NCBI RefSeq assembly: GCF_000234355.1
Contig: NZ_AGQV01000001.1
Span: 620,001-684,000 of the forward strand
DNA from: Gluconobacter morbifer G707
Lineage (GTDB): Bacteria > Pseudomonadota > Alphaproteobacteria > Acetobacterales > Acetobacteraceae
Direction of reading: 5' to 3'
Length of the DNA stretch: 64,000 bases
This document shows positions 52,178-59,518 of the stretch, piece after piece (the first letter of the stretch is position 1; every line of letters begins with the position of its first letter). Both the position numbers and the translations under genes were made by a program. The notes under the pieces were generated by a model, which ran no database searches, was not told where the DNA came from, and saw only the letters and a list, made by a program, of their open reading frames with translations.

Positions 52178-52894
52178 ATGACAAAACGGGGCGACAGGAC
52201 AACCGGCCAGAATGGCCCCGTGGGCGCGCAGATGGCATTTCCGTTGCGCCGGGCCACGGCCATGACTGCCGAGCGTTTCATCGCGGGCCCGTCGAATTCC
52301 GCGCCAAGGGCGTGGCTGGCCCGGAAAACATGGCCCGACGGCCGTCTGTGGCTCTGGGGCCCTCCGGGGACAGGCAAGACCCATCTCCTGACGATCTGGG
52401 CCCATGAGCATGATGCCACGGTGCTGGATGCACGGCTGTTTTCCCGCTCTTCCTCTGGTGGGCGCATTCGCGTCGTTGGTAATCTCGCGCTTGATAATGC
52501 CGATTCGCCCGGAGATGAGGCGACGATGCTTCATCTCCTGAATGATGCCGTCTCACAGGGGGACCGCGTTCTGCTGGTGGGGCGACTGCCGCCGTCCCGT
52601 ACGCATTTTGCTCTTCCGGATCTCGCCAGCCGCCTGCGCGCCACCGCTACCACCGCCACCGGGGAGCCGGAGGATACCCTGCGGGCGATGCTTCTTCTGT
52701 CGCTGCTGGCAGACCGTCAGCTTGTGGTCTCCCAGTCTGTGACGGAATGGCTCTGGCGGCATCTGCCCCGGACGGGCAGCGCTCTTGTGTCCGCGGTGGA
52801 GCGGCTGGATGAAGCCGCACTGGCACGGGGAACGTCGATCACGCGTGCCCTTGCGCTTGAAATGTTGCCTGACCTGCTGCGGCCGGACAGCTAG
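52178..52894 (+). CDS. hdaA: DnaA-related regulatory ATPase HdaA
   Basis: HdaA/Hda proteins bind the sliding clamp and promote DnaA-ATP hydrolysis, preventing over-initiation of replication. The 238-residue protein lacks the DnaA DNA-binding domain. It has Walker A LWGPPGTGKTHLL (about 58-70), LNDAVSQGDRVLLVGR (about 120) and sensor-type LASRLRATATT. The Walker B region reads LALDNAD, with Asn where many relatives have Asp. A clamp-binding N-terminus is not obvious unless it is MAFPLRR (about 19). AAGGGG precedes the ATG. It lies beside purMN and ppk as in other alphaproteobacteria. Confidence 0.85.
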   Translation: MTKRGDRTTGQNGPVGAQMAFPLRRATAMTAERFIAGPSNSAPRAWLARKTWPDGRLWLWGPPGTGKTHLLTIWAHEHDATVLDARLFSRSSSGGRIRVVGNLALDNADSPGDEATMLHLLNDAVSQGDRVLLVGRLPPSRTHFALPDLASRLRATATTATGEPEDTLRAMLLLSLLADRQLVVSQSVTEWLWRHLPRTGSALVSAVERLDEAALARGTSITRALALEMLPDLLRPDS

Positions 52895-52981
52895 ACTGAC
52901 ACGAAAACGACGTTTGACAGGGGCTGTGTCTGTCGTCGATTCTGTTCATGTTCGTTCTTACGCCTTCCGGAAGAGACTATT

Positions 52982-55273
52982 GTGACGAGTGAGAATTCCA
53001 GCCGCCGCCCCCGTCGTTCACCCCGCAAATCCCGTCAGGGAGATGTTACTCCCGCGGTGAGCCGGGCGCGCAGACGTCGGATGGTTGTTCCGACGGCTGA
53101 GGATTACGCGGATATGCCGACGTCTCCCGCCCGGTTCATCAACCGTGAACTCTCCTGGCTGGACTTCAACCAGCGCGTCATCGAGGAAGCGGAAAACCCT
53201 CGCAATCCTCTGCTCGAACGTGTCCGCTTCCTCTCCATCAGCGCCAGCAACCTGGACGAATTCTATTCCGTCCGCGTGGCCGGACTGGTGGGGCAGGTTC
53301 GCGAAGGCATGGTGGTGCGCAGTCCGGATGGCCTGACGCCGGCCCAGCAGTTGACGGTCGTTCGTGAAAAGGTCCGGTATCTTCTGGCCGAACAGCAGCG
53401 TGTCTGGTGTGCCCTTGAAGAGGAGCTAAAACAGGCCGGTATTTTCGTCCTGCCGCCCGACCGTCTGGACGAGCAGGACCAGGCCCAGCTTTCCACCCTC
53501 TTTAATGAACGGATTTTCCCGGTCCTGACACCGCTTGCGGTCGATCCATCCCATCCGCTGCCTTTCATTCCCAACATGGGACTGGCGCTCGTGCTGCGGC
53601 TCAAGGACCCGGTCAGCAGTGCTCACGTCATGGATGGTCTGATTCTTCTGCCGACGCAGGTGCCCCGCTTTCTGCGTCTCCCCTCGCGGGTCAGGGCCGG
53701 AAGCAAGGCGCAGGACGACATCCGTTTTGTTCTGCTGGAAGATCTGATCACTCTTTTTGCGGACCGTCTCTTTCCGGGGCTGACCATTGATGCGGCCGGT
53801 GTGCTGCGGATCATCCGTGATACGGATGTCGAATTCGAGGATGAAGCTGAAGATCTGGTCCGATCCTATGAAACAGCCCTCAAGCAGCGGCGGCGGGGGG
53901 TTGGCATCCATCTGGCGGTGGACAGGAAGCTGCCAGAAACCATCGGGCGTGAAATGGGGGAGGAACTCGGCGTCAGTGATGAGGATATTGTCGTCACGCC
54001 ACATTTCGTGGGGCTGACGGACCTCAAGCAGCTGATTGTCGATGATCGGCCGGGGCTGGTTTTCCCGCCTTACACCCCCCGCTTTCCCGAGCGTGTCTTG
54101 GATTATGACGGAGACTGCTTTGCCGCCATCCGGGCCAAGGACATTCTCGTCCATCACCCGTTCGAAAGTTTTGACGTGGTGGTGCAGTTCCTGCGGCAGG
54201 CTGCGCTTGATCCCAACGTGCTGGCCATCAAGCAGACACTTTATCGTACCTCCCGCGACAGTCCGATTGTCCATGCGCTGATCGAGGCCGCCGAGGCAGG
54301 CAAGTCCGTTACGGCCATGGTCGAACTGCGCGCGCGGTTCGATGAGGAAGCGAATATCCGCCTCTCACGGGCGCTGGAAGCGGCGGGCGTGCAGGTCGTG
54401 TTCGGATTCGCGCATCTCAAGACCCATGCCAAGCTGAGTCTCGTGGTGCGCCGGGAAGGCAATACGCTGCGGTCCTATGCCCATTTCGGGACCGGGAATT
54501 ATCATCCCATCACGGCCCGGATCTATACTGACCTGTCGTTCTTCACCTGTAATCCGGCTCTGGCTTCCGATTCCGCCCGACTGTTCAATTACATGACCGG
54601 CTATGCCACGCCTGTGAAAATGGAGGCACTGGCGTTCTCTCCCATCACCATCCGGTCCACACTGGAGAAGCTGATCCGGGACGAGATCGGGTATGCGAAA
54701 GCGGGCAGGCCGGCGAGAATCTGGCTGAAGATGAACAGTCTCGTTGATGCCGAACTGATTGATTTGCTTTACGAGGCCTCGCAGGCCGGCGTGAAAATCA
54801 TTGGCATCATCCGGGGTATCTGCTGTCTGCGGCCGGGTGTGCCGGGTCTGTCTGAGAATATCGAGATCAAGTCGATCGTGGGGCGTTTCCTGGAGCACGC
54901 CCGGGTTTTTGCTTTCGGAAACGGGCATCGGATGCCGTCCACGAAAGCAAAAGTTTTCATTTCTTCCGCCGACTGGATGGTGCGGAACATGGACTGGAGG
55001 GTAGAAGCCATGGTGCCCATCACCAACCCGACCGTCCATGCACAGATTCTCGGCCAGATCATGACCATGAACATCAAGGACAACCTTCAGAGCTGGACGC
55101 TCTCGAAGGATAGTCGCTGGCATCGTGTTTCGCCGGGCGCGCATCCATTCTCCGCCCATGAATACTTCATGAACAATCCGTCCCTGTCCGGCCGCGGGTC
55201 GGCTGCGCGGGAGAAAATCCTGCCGGAGGGGCTGCGGCCCCGCGAACGGCCTGACCGGATCCTGGAAGACTGA
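52982..55273 (+). CDS. ppk: Polyphosphate kinase 1
   Basis: Ppk1 reversibly polymerises ATP gamma-phosphate into polyphosphate. The 763-residue protein has the N-domain start RFINRELSWLDFNQRVIEEA (about 51-70), LSISASNLDEFYSVR, LAIKQTLYRTS, the catalytic-histidine region HLKTHAKLSLVVRRE (about 478-492) and the second HKD-like HRMPSTKAKVFISSADWM (about 643). The first ~35 residues are an unusual arginine-rich leader; GTG 52982 has GGAAGAGA upstream, and the ATG at 53081 is an alternative. ppx follows after 9 bases. Confidence 0.97.
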   Translation: MTSENSSRRPRRSPRKSRQGDVTPAVSRARRRRMVVPTAEDYADMPTSPARFINRELSWLDFNQRVIEEAENPRNPLLERVRFLSISASNLDEFYSVRVAGLVGQVREGMVVRSPDGLTPAQQLTVVREKVRYLLAEQQRVWCALEEELKQAGIFVLPPDRLDEQDQAQLSTLFNERIFPVLTPLAVDPSHPLPFIPNMGLALVLRLKDPVSSAHVMDGLILLPTQVPRFLRLPSRVRAGSKAQDDIRFVLLEDLITLFADRLFPGLTIDAAGVLRIIRDTDVEFEDEAEDLVRSYETALKQRRRGVGIHLAVDRKLPETIGREMGEELGVSDEDIVVTPHFVGLTDLKQLIVDDRPGLVFPPYTPRFPERVLDYDGDCFAAIRAKDILVHHPFESFDVVVQFLRQAALDPNVLAIKQTLYRTSRDSPIVHALIEAAEAGKSVTAMVELRARFDEEANIRLSRALEAAGVQVVFGFAHLKTHAKLSLVVRREGNTLRSYAHFGTGNYHPITARIYTDLSFFTCNPALASDSARLFNYMTGYATPVKMEALAFSPITIRSTLEKLIRDEIGYAKAGRPARIWLKMNSLVDAELIDLLYEASQAGVKIIGIIRGICCLRPGVPGLSENIEIKSIVGRFLEHARVFAFGNGHRMPSTKAKVFISSADWMVRNMDWRVEAMVPITNPTVHAQILGQIMTMNIKDNLQSWTLSKDSRWHRVSPGAHPFSAHEYFMNNPSLSGRGSAAREKILPEGLRPRERPDRILED

Positions 55274-55282
55274 AAACCCTGT

Positions 55283-56764
55283 ATGTCCTCACCCGCCGCC
55301 CTGCGCTCCGCCATTGTCGATCTCGGGTCCAATTCGGTCCGTCTCGTTGTTTTCGAAGGCGTGACCCGTAATCCGCTTCCGATCTTCAATGAAAAGGTCA
55401 CTCTCAAGCTGGGCCGGGGGCTGGACGCCACGGGGCGGCTCAACGAAGAGGGTGTCACCCTGGCGATGGACGTCCTCGGGCGATTTCATACCGTTGCGCG
55501 GGCCATGGGGGCGGAGCCGTTCGAGGTCCTTGCGACCGCCGCCGTGCGTGATGCCAGCAATGGCCCGGATTTCGTCGCGGCTATCCGGGCGCGGATGCCC
55601 GGCGTTCCCATCCGTGTTCTGGAGGGAGAAGAGGAAGCGGATTATGCCGCGCGCGGTGTGTTGTGTGGTCTGCCTGAGGCCAACGGACTGGTCGCCGATA
55701 TCGGCGGTGGCTCGATGGAACTCATTCACATTGCGGACGGGCAGTATTTCGAGGCCCTGACCACCAGACTCGGTGTCATCCGCCTTCAGGACCGTGCCGA
55801 GGGGAACATCGAGGTTGCCGCCGACATCGCAAGGCAGATGCTGGGCGAGGTGAACTGGCTGCCGGGCATGACGGGACGTCCGCTCTATCTCGTCGGCGGA
55901 GCATTCCGGGCGCTGGCACGGTTACAGATCGCCAGAACGCGCTACCCCCTCAATCTCGTGCATCTGTTTACCCTTTCGGAAGGCGGTGCGCGGGAACTGG
56001 CGGACTGGGTCATCAACGCGCCAAGACGCACGCTGGAAAAACTGCCCGGCGCGCCCCGGAAGCGCTTGGGGGACGCACCTTTCGCGGCTGTGGTCCTGCG
56101 CTGCCTGATGGAACGGGTCAGGCCGTCCAAGGTGGTGTTCAGCGTCGATGGCCTGCGTGAAGGCTGGTACATGAAGCACATCGCATCCTCGGTGGCCGCA
56201 GAGGATCCGATGAAAACGCTGGCGCAGGACATGGCGAACCGCCTCGCGCGGAGCGTGGGCCTGTCCCACCCGCTGGTTGGCTGGACGGCGCCTCTTTTCC
56301 CGCATGAAACACCACATCAAAAGCGCCTGCGCGTTCTGGCCTGTACGCTGTCGGACATCGGCTCCTACGACCATCCGGAATACCGCGCGGAGCAGACCTA
56401 TCGCCGCATCATGCATGGGCATGGCGTGGGCTTTGAGCATACTGCACGCGCGTTCATCGGGTTGACGCTGGCGGTCCGTTACGAGGTTCCGCTGGATTCT
56501 CCGCTGATCGAACCGTCCCGCCAGCTGCTGTCCCGTTCGGAAATCGAACGCGCCATCTGTCTGGGCCTCGCGCTGCGTCTGGCCTATACGCTGTGTGGCG
56601 GTACGGTTGTCCTGCTGGAGGAATGCAGGCTGATCGTCGAGGGTGACCGGCTGGTCCTGATCCTCGGGGCGCGGAGTGTCCGGGCGGCGGGAAGTGCAGT
56701 CCGTCGCCGTTTTGAAAGACTGGCTGCGGCCATGCAGCTTGAGTGTCAGGTAAGGGAAGAATGA
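55283..56764 (+). CDS. ppx: Exopolyphosphatase / Ppx-GppA family
   Basis: This 493-residue ASKHA-fold phosphatase shows AIVDLGSNSVRLVVFEG (about 10, phosphate-1 loop), VLATAAVRDASN, VLEGEEEADYAARGVL (about 113) and VADIGGGSMELIHI (about 137, phosphate-2 loop), followed by a helical C-terminal half. Such enzymes cut polyphosphate from the chain end and may hydrolyse pppGpp. Paired directly behind ppk, it gives one transcript for making and degrading polyphosphate. Its stop overlaps the following cdh gene (ATGA). Confidence 0.95.
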   Translation: MSSPAALRSAIVDLGSNSVRLVVFEGVTRNPLPIFNEKVTLKLGRGLDATGRLNEEGVTLAMDVLGRFHTVARAMGAEPFEVLATAAVRDASNGPDFVAAIRARMPGVPIRVLEGEEEADYAARGVLCGLPEANGLVADIGGGSMELIHIADGQYFEALTTRLGVIRLQDRAEGNIEVAADIARQMLGEVNWLPGMTGRPLYLVGGAFRALARLQIARTRYPLNLVHLFTLSEGGARELADWVINAPRRTLEKLPGAPRKRLGDAPFAAVVLRCLMERVRPSKVVFSVDGLREGWYMKHIASSVAAEDPMKTLAQDMANRLARSVGLSHPLVGWTAPLFPHETPHQKRLRVLACTLSDIGSYDHPEYRAEQTYRRIMHGHGVGFEHTARAFIGLTLAVRYEVPLDSPLIEPSRQLLSRSEIERAICLGLALRLAYTLCGGTVVLLEECRLIVEGDRLVLILGARSVRAAGSAVRRRFERLAAAMQLECQVREE

Positions 56765-57531
56765 GGGTTCGTAAAAACAGGGGAATGAAGGCCGTACTCG
56801 GTCTGGTATCGGCACTGGCCATGGCTGGCGGTCTGACGGCCTGCCACAAGGGTCATGACCGCAACAGACTGTGGAGCATTGTCGGAACGCAGTGCGCGAA
56901 TGATGCCGGTCACAATCCCTGTACCGTCTATGATGCGAAGGATGGGTACGCGCTCCTGAAGGACCGTAACGGCAGGGGACAGTATCTTCTGATCCCGACG
57001 CTCAGGACTCCCGGCGTGGAAGATCCGGACCTGCTGAAACCTGATGAACCAAACTACTTTGCGGATGCATGGGCTGAACGTGGGCACGTGGCGCAGTCCT
57101 ACGGTTTTCCGATCCCGGATGCCCATCTGTCCCTCGCCATCAATTCCCGTTCCGGGCGCACGCAGGATCAGCTGCATATCCATGTGGACTGTCTGTCTCC
57201 CTACGTCCGGACGGAACTCGACAAGAACATGATCACGGAGGACTGGTCTTTGGTCTCCCTCTATGGTCATCCGTATCGTGCGAAAGTGGTGAAGAGCCTT
57301 GAACCGTCTCCGTTCCGGGTGCTGGCGGCTGATGACATGTCCATCCATACGCTGGTCGTGACGCCGGCCAAACACGGTGGTTTCATCCTGCTGGACGATC
57401 AGGCCCATGCTCTGGACTTCGCCTCGGGTGAGGAGCTTCAGGATCACAAATGCCATATCGACGATCCGAAGCATAAACACATGGTCATGGATGGTCTGGA
57501 CATGGGGATGCATCAGAACGGCATGATGTAA
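56761..57531 (+). CDS. cdh: CDP-diacylglycerol diphosphatase (Cdh-like)
   Basis: This 256-residue protein closely follows E. coli Cdh: LWSIVGTQCAND near the start, GYALLKDRNGRGQYLLIPTLR, NYFADAWAERG, and LAINSRSGRTQDQLHIHVDC (about 130-149). The H-I-H part is the HIT-like catalytic site that hydrolyses CDP-diacylglycerol to phosphatidate and CMP. An N-terminal signal (LVSALAMAGGLTAC, lipobox-like) suggests a membrane-anchored periplasmic form. The extreme C-terminus is His/Met-rich (HKHMVMDGLDMGMHQNGMM). The start overlaps the ppx stop (ATGA); an in-frame ATG at 56785 would shorten the signal. Translational coupling to ppk-ppx is unexpected. Confidence 0.85.
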   Translation: MRVRKNRGMKAVLGLVSALAMAGGLTACHKGHDRNRLWSIVGTQCANDAGHNPCTVYDAKDGYALLKDRNGRGQYLLIPTLRTPGVEDPDLLKPDEPNYFADAWAERGHVAQSYGFPIPDAHLSLAINSRSGRTQDQLHIHVDCLSPYVRTELDKNMITEDWSLVSLYGHPYRAKVVKSLEPSPFRVLAADDMSIHTLVVTPAKHGGFILLDDQAHALDFASGEELQDHKCHIDDPKHKHMVMDGLDMGMHQNGMM

Positions 57532-57564
57532 GTGCCGTGAGAAGGATTTGCCCCGGAAGCGAAA

Positions 57565-57586
57565 TTGTTCGATAAAAATCGAACAA
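57565..57586. promoter_or_regulatory. Perfect 22-bp dyad upstream of the MFS gene (candidate operator)
   Basis: TTGTTCGAT (57565-57573) and ATCGAACAA (57578-57586) flank AAAA, a perfect 9-bp inverted repeat 24 bases before the MFS start. With no T-run after it and a location just upstream of the ribosome site, it looks more like a regulator binding site than a terminator. Confidence 0.6.
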
Positions 57587-57609
57587 CCTTCCTTTCCGGA
57601 GCTTTGCCA

Positions 57610-58764
57610 GTGAAGCCGTCATTGAACTGGCCGTTACTTGCGCTTGCCGTAGGTGCGTTCGCCATCGGTACGACTGAGTTCACGCCAATGGGTCTGCTGC
57701 CTGTTATTGCGCAGGGCCTTCAGGTCAGCGTTCCCAGAGCGGGTGGGCTGGTGACAGCCTATGCCATGGGCGTCATGATCGGAGCGCCTGTCATGACGCT
57801 CCTTCTCACGCGTTTCCGCCGCAAGCTGTCGCTGATGCTGCTGATGGGCATTTATGTCGCGGGGAATCTGCTCTCGGCCGTGTCCGCGGATTACAACGTA
57901 CTGTTTGCGGCCCGTGTGCTGACAAGTCTGGCGCATGGGGCTTTTTTTGGTCTCGGGGCCGTGGAGGCTTCGCTTCTGGTCGCGCCCGACCGCCGGGCCA
58001 GCGCTGTTGCGACCATGTTCATGGGGTTGACGGTTGCCAATATCATTGGCGTTCCGGCTGCAACCTGGCTGGGCATGAATCATGGCTGGCATATGGCTTT
58101 TGGTGTCACGGCCCTGCTGGGCGTGCTGACCATGGTGGCGGTCCAGCTGGCTCTCCCCGCACGGGAGATCGGTCCGCCGCCAGATGTGGCTGCGGAACTG
58201 CGCGTTCTGACCCGGGGAAACGTGCTGCTGGCGCTCCTGACTACGGCCATCGGGGCCGGGGCGATGTTCGTGCTCTACACTTATATCGCTCCGATCCTCC
58301 AGCACATCACCCATGCCTCTTCCATTGTCATCACGGTTGCCCTCATGCTGACAGGGGTGGGGTTCTCGATTGGAAACGCCATTGGCGGTCGCAGCGCGGA
58401 CCGTTCGCTGGACGGCAGTCTACTGGTTTTTTTCCCGGTGCTAGGCTGCGTCATGCTGGCTTTCCCCTGGATGGCCCGAACCGTTCTTGGGGCGCTGCTG
58501 GGTACGCTAGCGTGGGGTACTGCCACTTTCGCTCTCATGCCTGCGCTTCAGATGCGTGTCATGCAGGCGGCCCATGGTGCTCCGGCGCTTGCGTCGTCCA
58601 TGAATATCGGCGCGTTCAATCTCGGCAATGCGCTGGGCGCCGCATTTGGCGCGATCGCTCTGTCCATGGGCTTGGGTTATGCGGGTATTTCCGTTATCGG
58701 AACGGTTCTGGCCCTGTTCGGGGCTGGTCTCGTTCTCCTATCGCGAAAGGTCGCTCCGCCGTGA
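57610..58764 (+). CDS. MFS efflux transporter (AraJ/NepI-like)
   Basis: This 384-residue major facilitator has 12 predicted helices. LALAVGAFAIGTTEFTPMGLLPVIAQGL (helix 1) is the hallmark of the AraJ/YdhP/NepI drug-efflux subgroup, with the G-x-x-E-F pattern. LLLTRFRRKLSLML matches the loop 2-3 motif A region, and ARVLTSLAHGAFFGLG is helix 4. The substrate is unknown; relatives export sugars, nucleosides or antibiotics. I chose GTG 57610 with GGAG nine bases upstream; a TTG at 57565 in the same frame lies inside the dyad and is less likely. The phosphatase gene overlaps its stop (GTGA). Confidence 0.9.
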   Translation: MKPSLNWPLLALAVGAFAIGTTEFTPMGLLPVIAQGLQVSVPRAGGLVTAYAMGVMIGAPVMTLLLTRFRRKLSLMLLMGIYVAGNLLSAVSADYNVLFAARVLTSLAHGAFFGLGAVEASLLVAPDRRASAVATMFMGLTVANIIGVPAATWLGMNHGWHMAFGVTALLGVLTMVAVQLALPAREIGPPPDVAAELRVLTRGNVLLALLTTAIGAGAMFVLYTYIAPILQHITHASSIVITVALMLTGVGFSIGNAIGGRSADRSLDGSLLVFFPVLGCVMLAFPWMARTVLGALLGTLAWGTATFALMPALQMRVMQAAHGAPALASSMNIGAFNLGNALGAAFGAIALSMGLGYAGISVIGTVLALFGAGLVLLSRKVAPP

Positions 58765-59447
58765 CACGCTCTTTTCTGCTCGCCGCTGGCCTGCTCGCCA
58801 GCGTCACCTTCATGCCGGGCACGGGTCTTGCGAAACAGCCGGCCAATGTCGGTGATGCCATCATGGCCGCCAGCGCCTATCATGACAGCGGCGATTACCA
58901 GCGCGATTTTGACGCTGTTACCGCGCAGGCGCGGCAATGGATCACATTCGAAGCGCCGAAAGTGCATCGTCCGGCCATCGTGCTCGACATTGACGAAACC
59001 ACGCTGTCCAACTGGGATGAAATCCGGGCGGATGCGTTCGGTTATATTCCGGCTGGTCCGTGTGACAGCCTGCCCAAGGGACCGTGCGGTGCCATCGCGT
59101 GGGAGAAGAGCGGTCGTGCGCCGGCTTTTGCTTCAATGAAAGCGCTGATCGACGAGGCACAGGCGCATCATGTCGCGCTGTTCTTCATCACGGGCCGCCA
59201 CGAGGACGAGCGCGAGGCAACGGCGAAGAACCTGCGTCTGGCAGGGATCACGCACTGGGACGGGCTGGATCTGCGGCCCATGACGTCCCACGGCTATGCT
59301 GCGCATTACAAGACACCCACCCGGGCTGCGATCGAGGCCAAAGGCTATACGATCATCGCCAGTCTGGGCGACCAGCCGTCCGATCTGGAAGGCGGCCATG
59401 CAGAAAAGGCCTTTCTTCTGCCCAATCCGTTCTACCGGGTTCCGTAA
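58761..59447 (+). CDS. HAD-type class B acid phosphatase (secreted)
   Basis: This 228-residue protein has a signal peptide (FLLAAGLLASVTFMPGTGLA) and the acid-phosphatase HAD motifs: VLDIDETTLSN (D-x-D-x-T nucleophile, about 71-81), FFITGRHEDER (motif II Thr, about 134), a lysine in YKTPTRAAIEAKGY (motif III) and LGDQPSDLEGG (motif IV). The likely role is periplasmic or surface release of phosphate from organic esters. The GTG start overlaps the MFS stop, so the two are one translational unit, perhaps dephosphorylating a compound exported or scavenged. A strong terminator follows. Confidence 0.9.
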   Translation: MTRSFLLAAGLLASVTFMPGTGLAKQPANVGDAIMAASAYHDSGDYQRDFDAVTAQARQWITFEAPKVHRPAIVLDIDETTLSNWDEIRADAFGYIPAGPCDSLPKGPCGAIAWEKSGRAPAFASMKALIDEAQAHHVALFFITGRHEDEREATAKNLRLAGITHWDGLDLRPMTSHGYAAHYKTPTRAAIEAKGYTIIASLGDQPSDLEGGHAEKAFLLPNPFYRVP

Positions 59448-59477
59448 CGGCGAGCGACAGGACCATTCCGTAACGTG

Positions 59478-59514
59478 AAGGGCGTCCCCATCAGCAGGCT
59501 GGGGACGCCCTTTG
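59478..59514. terminator. Bidirectional terminator
   Basis: AAGGGCGTCCCCA (59478-59490) and TGGGGACGCCCTT (59500-59512) form a perfect 13-bp stem, T on the plus side and T on the minus side. It serves the phosphatase gene and the DUF4175 gene, whose stop is at 59519. Confidence 0.9.
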
Positions 59515-59518
59515 TTGT

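Noticed and set aside
57565..57609. TTG start for the MFS transporter at 57565
   Set aside because: It would place the dyad inside the coding sequence; GTG 57610 has a good ribosome site and begins at the first helix.
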